Positions 17,125 to 25,905 of a stretch of DNA of 64,000 bases are shown in pieces. Below the pieces are notes generated by a model that saw nothing but the letters and a program-made list of their open reading frames with translations, searched no databases and was not told the origin of the DNA. The translations under genes were made by a program, and so were the position numbers. How positions within the stretch are numbered: position 1 is the stretch's first letter; the number at the start of each line of letters is the position of its first letter. Location of the stretch: assembly GCF_011059135.1 (NCBI RefSeq), contig NZ_JAALGD010000004.1, forward strand, positions 1-64,000, written 5' to 3'. Source of the stretch: Brevibacillus sp. SYP-B805. GTDB lineage: Bacteria > Bacillota > Bacilli > Brevibacillales > Brevibacillaceae.

Positions 17125-17688
17125 TTATTTGAGCTGGTCATTGTAGATTTTGCGGTAACGCTCCTGAAAATAGAGCACGCGCTGGACATAATGGCGGGTC
17201 TCTCCGATTGGAATATCCTGGATCGTCTCCATGGAGCCGTCCCACAGCTTGCGGCTGATCCATCCGCTTACGTTGCCCGGTCCGGCGTTGTAAGCGGCGA
17301 TGGCCTTCACATAATCCCCCTGAAACGTGTCAAGCAGGAAAGCCAGATACCAGGTACCGATTTCGATGTTAACCTTCGGAGTGAGAAGCTGTTCCTTCGT
17401 GACGGATTTGAAAGCTCCCTGGCTGATTACCCAATCGGCTGTTTCCGGCATCACCTGCATCAACCCGACGGCCCCCTTCTTGGAGATCTTGTCCGTCGCA
17501 AAATCGCTCTCGGTCCGGATGATGGCCAGGATCAGGTGAGGGTCCACCTGATACCGGGCGGATGCCTGCATGACTTCCTCCTTGTATTTGATCGGATACA
17601 TCCATTTCCAGACAAATGGCGTATTGATCAGGACAAACACCCCCAGCAAAATGGCCAGGAGGATGAACATTCTTCGCTTCCGGTTCAT
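17125..17688 (-). CDS. Membrane-anchored lytic transglycosylase (SLT domain)
   Basis: This 187-residue protein has an N-terminal membrane helix (MFILLAILLGVFVLI) followed by a goose-lysozyme/SLT-like domain. The catalytic glutamate is in AIIRTESDF, and AVGLMQVMPETA and YNAGPGNV are family motifs. It would cleave peptidoglycan glycan strands on the outer face of the membrane. It overlaps coaE by 4 bases, forming a coaE-slt operon as in other Bacillales. Confidence 0.9.
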   Translation of the reverse strand: MNRKRRMFILLAILLGVFVLINTPFVWKWMYPIKYKEEVMQASARYQVDPHLILAIIRTESDFATDKISKKGAVGLMQVMPETADWVISQGAFKSVTKEQLLTPKVNIEIGTWYLAFLLDTFQGDYVKAIAAYNAGPGNVSGWISRKLWDGSMETIQDIPIGETRHYVQRVLYFQERYRKIYNDQLK

Positions 17689-18287
17689 GTAGCTAACTCC
17701 GCTTTGATTTTGGCGAGTAATTGGTCGACTTGTTTGGCCGTTTCTTCCCGCGTTCCCTGATTATCGATGAGAAAATCGGCCCATGCCTTCTTTTGCTCAA
17801 TCGGCAGTTGGGCGCGAATCCGCTTCATGGCCTGCTCCTCGTCCAGTTCGTCGCGTTCCTGCAACCGCTCCAACTGGGTAGCGGCGGGTACATAGACCAC
17901 CACGGTTTTTTCCACCATATGCTGCAGCCTGCTTTCGAACAACAGCGGAATATCCATGAAAACGATCGGCGCCCCGCTGCGTTCAGCCAGCTCCGCCTGC
18001 TCTCTCATCATCCTCCGCACCTCGGGATGGACAATGGCGTTGAGCGCCTGCCGCTCGGCCTCATCCGAAAAGACGATTTCCCCCAGCTTCTTCCGGTTGA
18101 GCTGCCCGTCCGGAAGCAGGATATCCCGTCCAAAATGACGGACAATCGCTTCATAGGCAGGCTTGCCAGGCTCAACCACCTCACGGGCGATGGCGTCCGC
18201 ATCGATGACCGGGATTCCACGCTCGCGCAGCATCGCCGTAACCGTACTTTTGCCCGTGGCAATCCCACCCGTCAATCCAAGTATCAT
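17685..18287 (-). CDS. coaE: Dephospho-CoA kinase
   Basis: This 200-residue kinase catalyses the last step of coenzyme A synthesis, ATP-dependent phosphorylation of dephospho-CoA. P-loop GLTGGIATGKST is at residues 4-15, followed by DADAIAREVV and the lid region with QLPIEQK. Normal length. ATG 18287 has GGGAGGT upstream. It lies between mutM and the transglycosylase gene as expected; ytaF, present here in B. subtilis, is absent. Confidence 0.95.
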   Translation of the reverse strand: MILGLTGGIATGKSTVTAMLRERGIPVIDADAIAREVVEPGKPAYEAIVRHFGRDILLPDGQLNRKKLGEIVFSDEAERQALNAIVHPEVRRMMREQAELAERSGAPIVFMDIPLLFESRLQHMVEKTVVVYVPAATQLERLQERDELDEEQAMKRIRAQLPIEQKKAWADFLIDNQGTREETAKQVDQLLAKIKAELAT

Positions 18288-18409
18288 GGACGTTACCTCC
18301 CTCGGTGAATTGGGTTTGTCCTATACATATTCCCCGCATGAGCGATACATTCCTGGCGGGAAATGGCAGAATCTTTTCCATTATCGCAGAGACGGGCGGG
18401 CGATTCAAC

Positions 18410-19288
18410 CTACCCCCGGCCGGGCAGGGTCTGGCACTGCGGGCAGAAGAACGACGAGCGCTGGTCGATGCGGATGTTGCCCAGCGGCGTGAGGCAGTCC
18501 GGGCAGTGTTCTTTCTTGTACACCTTGTGGTGGTTCTGAAAGCTGCCCTTCTTCCCTTCCGAATTGACATAGTTACTGATGGATGAGCCGCCCAGCTTGA
18601 CAGCCGTCTCCAGCGTCTCCCGAATGTGGCCGAACAGTTCCATGATTTTGGCATCCGACAGATCCTTTGGCTGTGTCAGCGGGTGAATTTTGGCTTTGAA
18701 CAAGGTTTCGCACGCGTAGATGTTTCCAACCCCCGCGATGATCTCCGGCTTCATCAGCAGTCTTTTGATGGGTTGTGTCATCGCCTGCTTGCTGCGGAGA
18801 TTTTCCAGGAAAAGGGCGGGAGCGTCCTCCCAGAATGCTTCCGGCCCCATGTTTTGAATGGGGGCGTACTCCCGGTATTCCTGCTCCGTGAGGGCCCCCA
18901 CCCAGCCGAATCGTCGCTGGTCGGAGTAGACCATCAGCGAGCGGTCATCCAGCAGAAACGTCACATGGATATGCTTGCGGTATCTGTCCTCCACTTCTTC
19001 CGGCGAACCGACGGCGAACCAGGCTCCCGTCATGCCGAGATGGGCAACCATGTAAAGGGGCACGCTGTTGTTTCGGCAGTGGAACACCAGATATTTGCCC
19101 CGGCGCTCCAGTTTTTCCACCCTGGTACCGGACATGCGCCCGATAAACAGCTCAACGTCCTGCCGTCCCCGCTTGCCCTGGGGCATGGTGATTTTGTACG
19201 GGGAGATGCGGACGGCTTCAATCGTTTTGTTGATCACTTTCGGCGCGAGCGTCTCCAGCACGCGCTGCACTTCAGGTCCTTCCGGCAT
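18410..19288 (-). CDS. mutM: Formamidopyrimidine-DNA glycosylase
   Basis: This 292-residue glycosylase/AP lyase removes 8-oxoguanine. The mature N-terminus must be Pro-Glu, so the start is ATG 19288 (MPEGPEVQRV) and not the longer open frame upstream. The catalytic lysine region ERRGKYLVF, the H2TH region and the C-terminal zinc finger (CPDCLTPLGNIR, CPQC) are complete. A terminator separates it from polA, so it probably has its own promoter. Confidence 0.95.
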   Translation of the reverse strand: MPEGPEVQRVLETLAPKVINKTIEAVRISPYKITMPQGKRGRQDVELFIGRMSGTRVEKLERRGKYLVFHCRNNSVPLYMVAHLGMTGAWFAVGSPEEVEDRYRKHIHVTFLLDDRSLMVYSDQRRFGWVGALTEQEYREYAPIQNMGPEAFWEDAPALFLENLRSKQAMTQPIKRLLMKPEIIAGVGNIYACETLFKAKIHPLTQPKDLSDAKIMELFGHIRETLETAVKLGGSSISNYVNSEGKKGSFQNHHKVYKKEHCPDCLTPLGNIRIDQRSSFFCPQCQTLPGRG

Positions 19289-19352
19289 GATACCCTCTCC
19301 TGCTCTGGTTTCTTTCCATAGCATATCATAGGGATGCCGGGCGATCCATGCC

Positions 19353-19387
19353 AAAACGCCCCTCTCCACTCACCGGGAAAGGGGCGT
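19353..19387 (-). terminator. Terminator after polA
   Basis: On the minus strand ACGCCCCTTTCC pairs with GGAGAGGGGCGT, followed by TTTGG. It lies 12 bp beyond the polA stop and before mutM. Confidence 0.7.
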
Positions 19388-19399
19388 GCCTGTCATTGC

Positions 19400-22066
19400 C
19401 TATTTCGCTTCGTACCACGTACGGCCGTAGTGGACATCCACCTTGAGCGGCACGTCGAGCGGCAGGGCATTTTCCATCACGTCCGGTACGATCTGCTGCA
19501 TCGCCTGCAGCTCGTCCTGCGGCACTTCAAAGACCAGTTCGTCGTGAACCTGCAGGAGCATCCGGCTCTTCAACCCGCGTTTCACCAGCTCATCCTGCAT
19601 GCGGATCATGGCAAGCTTAATGATGTCGGCGGCCGTCCCCTGGATGGGCGTATTCATCGCGGTCCGCTCGGCAAACGAACGCAGGTTGAAGTTGCTGCTG
19701 CGGATATCCGGCAGGTAGCGGCGGCGGTGCAGCAGCGTGGTGACGTAGCCGTCCTGTTTGGCCTGCTTGACGATCTCTTCCATATAGCGTTTCACCCCGG
19801 CAAAGACGGCGAAGTACCGCTCGATGAAATCGGCCGCCTCTTTGCGCGTGATGTTGAGGTTCTGGGAGAGACCGTAATCGCTGATGCCGTAGACGATGCC
19901 GAAATTAACCGCCTTGGCCTGCCTGCGCATCAGCGAGGTCACCTGCTCCTCCGGCACGCCGAACACATCCATGGCGGTGCGGGTATGGATATCCATCCCT
20001 TTGCGGAAGGCGTCGATCAAATTTTCGTCCTGCGAGATATGGGCCAGCACGCGCAGCTCGATCTGCGAATAGTCGGCGGCCAGGATATACCAGCCTTCTT
20101 CCGACGGAATAAACGCTTCGCGAATCTTGCGCCCCTCTTCCAGCCGGATCGGGATATTTTGCAGATTGGGCTCCGTGCTGCTCAGCCGACCCGTCGCCGT
20201 CGTGGCCTGGTTGAAGATGGTATGGATTTTCCCCGTCTTGCTGTTGATCTCGTTGACCAGCCCCTCGATGTAGGTGGAGCGCAGCTTACCCAACTGGCGG
20301 TAATGCAGGATGGTATCGATGATCGGATGATAGGGGGCCAGCTTCTCCAGCACATCGGCGCTGGTGGACGGACCGGTCTTGGTCTTCTTCAGGACGGGCA
20401 GGTTCAGCCTGTCATACAGAATCTCCCCCAGCTGCTTCGGCGAGTTGATGTTGAACGAAGTGCCCGCCAGCTCGTAAATCCGGTTGGTGTACTCCTCCAG
20501 CTTCTCATCCAGTTCCCGTCCCATCTGCAGAAGGCGCTCCCCATCCACGCGGACGCCGGTATGCTCCATCCGGGCGAGCACCAGGCTGAGCGGCTCTTCC
20601 AGTTCGGCCAAGAGCTGCTCCAGCTGGTGGGCGGCGATCTCCTGCTTCACGGCGGAGACGCACTGCCAGACGGCGGCCGCTTTGCGGGCGGCATGCTCGC
20701 TGATGACGGCGGCATCCGGCAGCGCACGCTTCGCCCCTTTGCCGTAGATGTCTTCATCCGCCGCCACTTTGACCGCCGCATGCTGGGCCGCTACCTCGTG
20801 CAGAACGGGATTGCTCTCGGAGGCATTCAGCAGATAGGCGGCAAGATAGAGATCGAAACGGATGCCCTGCAGGGTGAAGCCGTGCCATGCCAGGCCGACC
20901 GTATCCCGCTTCCCGTCAAAGACGTGCTTCTCTTTCGTCTCGTCCGCCAGCCATTCCCGAAATGCCGGCCAATCGCAGGCAACCTCATACGGCACGTAGA
21001 AGGCGGTATCGTCGCAAGCCACGCCGAACCCGATGATCGGCGCGCGGTGGTAATTGTCTCCGTCCATCTCCACGATCAGGCTCATCGGCGAAGTCAGCTT
21101 GGCGGCAAAGCGGTCCAGCGATCCGGCATCCACCACTTCGTACGAGAATGCTGCCGCTTCCTCGCCGCCTGCGGCCTCTCCCTCCCCGTGAGCAGGGGCG
21201 GCATCCGCCGTCGCGATCTTGGGGATCAGCGACTTGAACTCCATTTTTCGGAAAAACTGGGTCAGGACAGCCGAATCGTACCCCCGGTAGCTGACCTGTT
21301 CCATCTCGATATCGAGCGGTGCATCCCGCAAAATGGTGGCGAGCTGCTTGCTCAGCCTGGCCATCTCGGCATGGGTCCGCAGATTCTCCTGCAGTTTTTT
21401 GCCTGAGACGCGGTCGATGTTGTTCAGCACTTCCTCCACGGAGCCATATTCGTGCAGAAGCTTCAGGGCTGTTTTCTCCCCGACACCCGGCACGCCTGGA
21501 ATGTTGTCGGAGGTATCCCCCATCAGCCCTTTCAAGTCGATGATCTGCCTGGGCGTCAGCCCGTATTTCTCCTGGATCTCCGCCGTTCCGTACAGCTCGA
21601 TCTCGCTTACGCCCTTGCGCGTCAGCGCCACGGTAACATGATCCGACACCAGCTGCAGCATGTCCTTGTCGCCGGTGATTACCGTCGTCTTCCAGCCGTT
21701 CTCATCCGCCAGGCGCGTCAGGGTCCCGATGATGTCGTCCGCCTCATACCCTTCCCGCTCATAGCGGCTGATGGAGAATGCATCCAACAGCTCGCGAATC
21801 AGCGGAAACTGCTCGGACAGCTCGGGCGGCGTTTTGGCGCGGCCGGCCTTGTATTCCGTGAAGTCGCTGTGGCGAAAAACCACCTTGCCCGCGTCAAAAG
21901 CGACCAGCAGATGGGTCGGTTTCATCTCTTCCAGCACTTTCAACAGCATGGTGGTAAAGCCCAGCACGGCATTGGTATGCAGTCCGCTGGAGGTGGACAA
22001 CAGCGGAAGCGCGTAAAACGCGCGATTGGCAATGCTGTTTCCGTCAATCAATACAAAATGTTGCAC
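19400..22066 (-). CDS. polA: DNA polymerase I
   Basis: This 888-residue polymerase works in Okazaki-fragment processing and repair. It has an N-terminal 5'-3' nuclease (LIDGNSIANRAFYA, KGLMGDTSDNIPGVPGVG) and a C-terminal polymerase with motif A DYSQIELRVLAHIS, O-helix RRQAKAVNFGIVYG and motif C LLQVHDELVFE. The central 3'-5' exonuclease region is degenerate: VEMDGDN stands where the exo I DxE motif should be, so proofreading is probably lost, as in other Bacillus-type enzymes. It is adjacent to mutM as in B. subtilis. Confidence 0.96.
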   Translation of the reverse strand: MQHFVLIDGNSIANRAFYALPLLSTSSGLHTNAVLGFTTMLLKVLEEMKPTHLLVAFDAGKVVFRHSDFTEYKAGRAKTPPELSEQFPLIRELLDAFSISRYEREGYEADDIIGTLTRLADENGWKTTVITGDKDMLQLVSDHVTVALTRKGVSEIELYGTAEIQEKYGLTPRQIIDLKGLMGDTSDNIPGVPGVGEKTALKLLHEYGSVEEVLNNIDRVSGKKLQENLRTHAEMARLSKQLATILRDAPLDIEMEQVSYRGYDSAVLTQFFRKMEFKSLIPKIATADAAPAHGEGEAAGGEEAAAFSYEVVDAGSLDRFAAKLTSPMSLIVEMDGDNYHRAPIIGFGVACDDTAFYVPYEVACDWPAFREWLADETKEKHVFDGKRDTVGLAWHGFTLQGIRFDLYLAAYLLNASESNPVLHEVAAQHAAVKVAADEDIYGKGAKRALPDAAVISEHAARKAAAVWQCVSAVKQEIAAHQLEQLLAELEEPLSLVLARMEHTGVRVDGERLLQMGRELDEKLEEYTNRIYELAGTSFNINSPKQLGEILYDRLNLPVLKKTKTGPSTSADVLEKLAPYHPIIDTILHYRQLGKLRSTYIEGLVNEINSKTGKIHTIFNQATTATGRLSSTEPNLQNIPIRLEEGRKIREAFIPSEEGWYILAADYSQIELRVLAHISQDENLIDAFRKGMDIHTRTAMDVFGVPEEQVTSLMRRQAKAVNFGIVYGISDYGLSQNLNITRKEAADFIERYFAVFAGVKRYMEEIVKQAKQDGYVTTLLHRRRYLPDIRSSNFNLRSFAERTAMNTPIQGTAADIIKLAMIRMQDELVKRGLKSRMLLQVHDELVFEVPQDELQAMQQIVPDVMENALPLDVPLKVDVHYGRTWYEAK

Positions 22067-22347
22067 GCTTTCCGACCCCTCTCCAATCGATCGCTACCTT
22101 TCATCTTACCATAGGCTGGACAAGGCTGGCAAAACGGGCGTTCACGCTTGTCTCCGGCTCGCCTGTCCGGGTGGTCTTCCATGCTGCCAGCGTGCGGTGC
22201 AGCATTTGGAAGGGCAGCCTGCCGACCGATTGACCGGTTGGCTTTCCCCTGCGGAAGCGGCCATATTTGGCGGTTGTCTGCGGGAATCGCTCCGGGTAGA
22301 ATAAGTAGATATACATCAACCATCATTGCCACAAAAGGGTGCTGCCA

Positions 22348-23280
22348 ATGGACAAACCAACCTTCCCACCGTATCTTGCCTTATTCATCGGCGTGCTTGC
22401 CGTATCGACATCCGCAATCTTTGTCAAACTGGCATCCGCTCCCGCCCCGATCATCGCCACGTACCGTCTCGTATTTTCGGTGCTGCTGACCCTGCCGCTG
22501 GCGTTCCTGACGCGCGGCGTATGGCGGGAAATCGTGACGCTGGGACGCAAGCAATGGCTGCTGGCTGCCTGTTCGGGGGCATTCCTGGCCAGCCATTTCC
22601 TGCTGTGGTTCGAGTCGCTGCGCTACACATCCGTTGCCAGCTCGACCGTGCTGGTCACGCTGCAGCCGCTCTTCGCCTTTGTCGGCGCTTATTTCCTCTT
22701 TGGCGAACGCCTGCACCTGCTGGCCTTGTCCGGCGGATTTCTGGCGATCGCGGGCAGCGTCGTCATCGGCTGGGGAGATTTCCGGTTGGGCGGGATGGCG
22801 CTCTGGGGGGATATTCTGGCGCTGCTCGGGGCGGTGACGGTGACCGGCTATTTCCTGATCGGCCAATATATTCGCAAGGACATGTCGCTCTCCGCCTATA
22901 CCCTGCTGGTCTACACCATCACCAGCCTGTTTCTGGTCGGCTATGATCTTCTGCTGGGGATTCCGCTCGTCGGCTATCCGGCGGCCGACTGGGGCTGGTT
23001 CTTCTGCCTGGCCCTGTTCCCCACGCTCCTGGGCCATACCCTTTTCAACTGGGCGATCAAGTGGCTGAGCACCTCGACGATCTCGATGAGCATTCTCGGC
23101 GAACCGGTGGGCACAGCCATCCTCGCCTATTTTATCCTCGGCGAAGTGCTCAGTCTGCCGCAGTGGATCGGAGGCGCTGTGATTCTGGGAGGCATCTTCC
23201 TCTTTATCCGCTACAATACGCCGCAAAAAGGGAGGGAAACCAATGAAGCAGCCTTCACCTCACAGGAAAAGCCTGCGTGA
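22348..23280 (+). CDS. EamA/DMT-family transporter
   Basis: This protein of about 310 residues has ten predicted membrane helices in two EamA repeats (for example LFIGVLAVSTSAIFVKLASA and the second-half EPVGTAILAYFILGE). The family exports or imports small metabolites; the substrate cannot be told. ATG 22348 is preferred over GTG 22339 because AAAGGG is then about 8 nt upstream. Its end overlaps a small membrane-protein ORF, suggesting coupling. Confidence 0.85.
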   Translation: MDKPTFPPYLALFIGVLAVSTSAIFVKLASAPAPIIATYRLVFSVLLTLPLAFLTRGVWREIVTLGRKQWLLAACSGAFLASHFLLWFESLRYTSVASSTVLVTLQPLFAFVGAYFLFGERLHLLALSGGFLAIAGSVVIGWGDFRLGGMALWGDILALLGAVTVTGYFLIGQYIRKDMSLSAYTLLVYTITSLFLVGYDLLLGIPLVGYPAADWGWFFCLALFPTLLGHTLFNWAIKWLSTSTISMSILGEPVGTAILAYFILGEVLSLPQWIGGAVILGGIFLFIRYNTPQKGRETNEAAFTSQEKPA

Positions 23281-23383
23281 GTATGTATCGGGCCTCAGCG
23301 TCTGGGGCAAGATCGGGTGGGTGATCGTGCTCGGTTATATCGTCGGGCGGATCGTCTATTGGATCGGCAAACTGCTTTCATAG
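23243..23383 (+). CDS. Small single-pass membrane protein, unknown
   Basis: This 46-residue ORF lies in another frame and overlaps the end of the EamA gene by 38 bases. GGAGGG sits 6 nt before its ATG. It starts MKQPSPHRKSLREY and has one hydrophobic helix (IGWVIVLGYIVGRIVYWIG). The strong ribosome-binding site and overlap argue for translation. I do not recognise a family; it could be a partner or regulator of the transporter. Confidence 0.5.
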   Translation: MKQPSPHRKSLREYVSGLSVWGKIGWVIVLGYIVGRIVYWIGKLLS

Positions 23384-23450
23384 CCGCAGAACAGCGCGTT
23401 CCTTCCGGCAGCATGCGGTTTTCTGCACAGGGAAAGGAGGAGAATCGCCG

Positions 23451-24272
23451 ATGCCCATGCTGACATCGAACGGTATCCGGATCCATTATCTGGAGTGGGG
23501 GCACAGGTCGTCGCCCGCCATCGTCCTGATTCACGGCTTGACCGGCTGCGCTGCGATCTGGGAGGGGGTGGCCGCGCGGCTGGCGGCAGCAGGGTACCGG
23601 GTCCTTGCCCCCGATCTGCGCGAACACGGCCGCTCCGCCAAGACGGGGGATCCCCGGCTTGCCGCATACGCTGCCGACATGATCGGTTTGATCGAACAGA
23701 CGGGACATGGCGGCGTCCATCTGGTCGGCCATTCCTTCGGCGCGGCCGTTGCCTGGGAAATCGCCGCTTCCCGCCCCGATCTGGTCAAACGGCTGGTCTT
23801 GGAGGATCACCATCCCGACGCCGCCCTGAGCACGCTGCCCTACTGGCTGGAATGGGCGGAGGAGTGGAGATGGCGTTTTGCGTCAAGGGAAGAGGCTATC
23901 GCCTATCTGACGGAGGCAGGGCGCTCCCTTGCCTGGTGGGAGCCCAGCCTGATTCCCCTCCCCCACGGCGGGTGGGGATGGGCGTTTGACAAGGCCATGA
24001 TGGTAGAAACGATCCGGCTGCTCTATTTGCGGGACTATTGGGATCGGCTGGCGGTGATCACGGCGCCGACCCTTCTGTTGCGCGGCGCCGAAAGCACCCA
24101 CCTGTCCCCCGATGTGGCGAAGCGCATGGTGGAGATCATGCCCGATGCCCGGCTGGTTACCGTCGCCGGAGCGGACCACTGGATTCACCGGGATGCCGGC
24201 CCGTATGCCGAACAGGTGCTGGCGTTTCTTGGCGCATCTACCGGCTCTCCTGAACAGCCCCGCCCCGTGTAA
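23451..24272 (+). CDS. Alpha/beta-fold hydrolase
   Basis: This 273-residue hydrolase carries HGLTG oxyanion-loop sequence, nucleophile motif GHSFG, an acid in the region LLLRGAESTHLS and the final histidine in GADHWIH. The triad appears complete. A strong AAAGGAGGAG precedes the ATG. Substrate unknown; the cap region is rich in Trp and Leu, suggesting a small hydrophobic ester or related compound. It is the third gene of a plus-strand cluster starting at 22348. Confidence 0.85.
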   Translation: MPMLTSNGIRIHYLEWGHRSSPAIVLIHGLTGCAAIWEGVAARLAAAGYRVLAPDLREHGRSAKTGDPRLAAYAADMIGLIEQTGHGGVHLVGHSFGAAVAWEIAASRPDLVKRLVLEDHHPDAALSTLPYWLEWAEEWRWRFASREEAIAYLTEAGRSLAWWEPSLIPLPHGGWGWAFDKAMMVETIRLLYLRDYWDRLAVITAPTLLLRGAESTHLSPDVAKRMVEIMPDARLVTVAGADHWIHRDAGPYAEQVLAFLGASTGSPEQPRPV

Positions 24273-24313
24273 AAAGGGTGGCGGGTGCTTGCTGAGCGTG
24301 CGGAAACAAAAAA

Positions 24314-24334
24314 ACAGCGGGATTTCACCGCTGT
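24314..24334 (-). terminator. Terminator of the MarR-efflux operon
   Basis: On the minus strand ACAGCGG pairs with CCGCTGT, followed by seven T residues. The upstream arm abuts the MFS stop codon. Confidence 0.75.
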
Positions 24335-25893
24335 CAAGCCTGTCCGGCCTGGGCCGGACTTTTCTTTTTGCGCAGGAAGTACACAAGCGGAATCGACGCC
24401 AAAATCGGTATCGCGGAGATCAGGAACGTGTCCGCAATGGCGCGAACCGCCGCTTCCCTCTGGACCAAACCGGCCAGTAGGCCCAATGCTCCCCCTTGGG
24501 CACTGGCCGCATCGACTCCCCCTTGGGCATAGAGTGCGCCCAAAGCGCTGATGGTTTGCTGCGCCACAGGCGACGTGACGGAGACGCTCTCCGCGATGAT
24601 GGCGCTGTGCAGCGACTGTTGCTGCGTCATGATCGCCGTCAGTACCGCGATTCCAAGCGAGCCCATCACCTGGCGGATCACGTTGGACAAGGAGGAAGCC
24701 CGCCCCACCATGTGGCGGGGAACACTGTTCATTCCCACCGTGGTGAGCGGCATCATGCAGAGGCCGATGCCAAGCCCCCTGATGGTCAGGATCATATCCA
24801 GCCAGCGGTGGGGCGTGTCGGCCGTCAGGCGATGCAGCTCATAGGTCATCGTCCCCATGATCGTCAACCCGACCAAGCCGATCGGGCCGACCCCGAACTT
24901 GTCGAAAAGCTTCCCGCTGATCGGCATCATCAAGGCCATGGCGATCGACTGCGGCATCAGCAGAAGCCCTGTGTCAACGGGGGAAAGCCCCTGGATGTTC
25001 TGCAGGAAGAGGGGGGTCAGGAAGACGCCGCCAAACATTCCCATCATCACCAGGCCGGATGTAACCACGCTGATGGAAAAGACTGGAATTTTAAACAGCC
25101 GGAAATCCAGCAGCGGCTGTTCCTTCCCCGTTTCCACCCAGACCAGGAGCACCAGGCTGAAAAAGGAGAGGAAGAACAGGCTGACGATATACAGGGAATC
25201 CCATCCTTCCGACTGCCCTTTGGTCAGCGCCAGCAGAAGTGTGCCAAACCCGATGACGGACAGCACCGCCCCCGGCATGTCAAAGGAGAGCTCCGGTTTT
25301 TTCGGGGTCTCTTTCAGCAGCATCCCGCTGACCAGCACGGCAAAGATCGCGACAGGAATGTTGATGAAAAACAGCACCCTCCAGCTGTAATATTCGATCA
25401 GGTAACCGGAGAGCGTCGGACCGACGGCCGGCGCCACCATCGCCGCAATTCCCCACAGGCCAAGCGCCATCCCGATCTGGTGGCGGGGAACGATCATGTA
25501 GATCATCGCCATCCCGATCGGCATGATGAAGCCGCCGCTAACCCCCTGGAAGATCCGAAAGGCGATCAGACTGGTGTCGCTCCACGCCAGGCCGCACAGG
25601 AGTGAGCCGATGGTAAAGGCCGAGAGCGACAGCAAAAACATTTTTTTATACCCGTACTTGTCGCCGAGCGTGCCGCTCATCGGAATGACAACGGCTGACG
25701 CCAGCATGTATCCGGTCAGCACCCACTGAATGTCCTGCGTCGTGGACCCGAAGACGTTGACCAGCTTGGGCAGCGCCACGTTGATCAAGCTGTTGTTCAA
25801 CACGGCGACGAACGTGCCGAGGATGATGGCGAACAGCGTCACCCAGAAGCTGCCGTTTTCCCCGGCGCGCTTGGCCTCTGTCGTTTGCGACAC
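24334..25893 (-). CDS. DHA2-family MFS multidrug transporter (14 helices)
   Basis: This 519-residue protein of the EmrB/QacA type has motif A in GTLGDKYGYKKMF, motif C-like GPTLSGYLIEYYSWR and a motif-rich N-terminal half. It is expected to export toxic organic compounds using proton motive force. GTG start at 25893 with GGAGGC upstream. It is the last gene of an operon with a MarR regulator and two membrane-fusion-type proteins, an arrangement like yhbI-yhbJ-yhcA of B. subtilis. Confidence 0.9.
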   Translation of the reverse strand: MSQTTEAKRAGENGSFWVTLFAIILGTFVAVLNNSLINVALPKLVNVFGSTTQDIQWVLTGYMLASAVVIPMSGTLGDKYGYKKMFLLSLSAFTIGSLLCGLAWSDTSLIAFRIFQGVSGGFIMPIGMAMIYMIVPRHQIGMALGLWGIAAMVAPAVGPTLSGYLIEYYSWRVLFFINIPVAIFAVLVSGMLLKETPKKPELSFDMPGAVLSVIGFGTLLLALTKGQSEGWDSLYIVSLFFLSFFSLVLLVWVETGKEQPLLDFRLFKIPVFSISVVTSGLVMMGMFGGVFLTPLFLQNIQGLSPVDTGLLLMPQSIAMALMMPISGKLFDKFGVGPIGLVGLTIMGTMTYELHRLTADTPHRWLDMILTIRGLGIGLCMMPLTTVGMNSVPRHMVGRASSLSNVIRQVMGSLGIAVLTAIMTQQQSLHSAIIAESVSVTSPVAQQTISALGALYAQGGVDAASAQGGALGLLAGLVQREAAVRAIADTFLISAIPILASIPLVYFLRKKKSPAQAGQA

Positions 25894-25905
25894 GCCGCTC
25901 GCCTC

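Noticed and set aside
19334-21406. 690-codon plus-strand open frame opposite polA
   Set aside because: Shadow of polA: His/Arg/Gly-rich composition, no recognisable domain.
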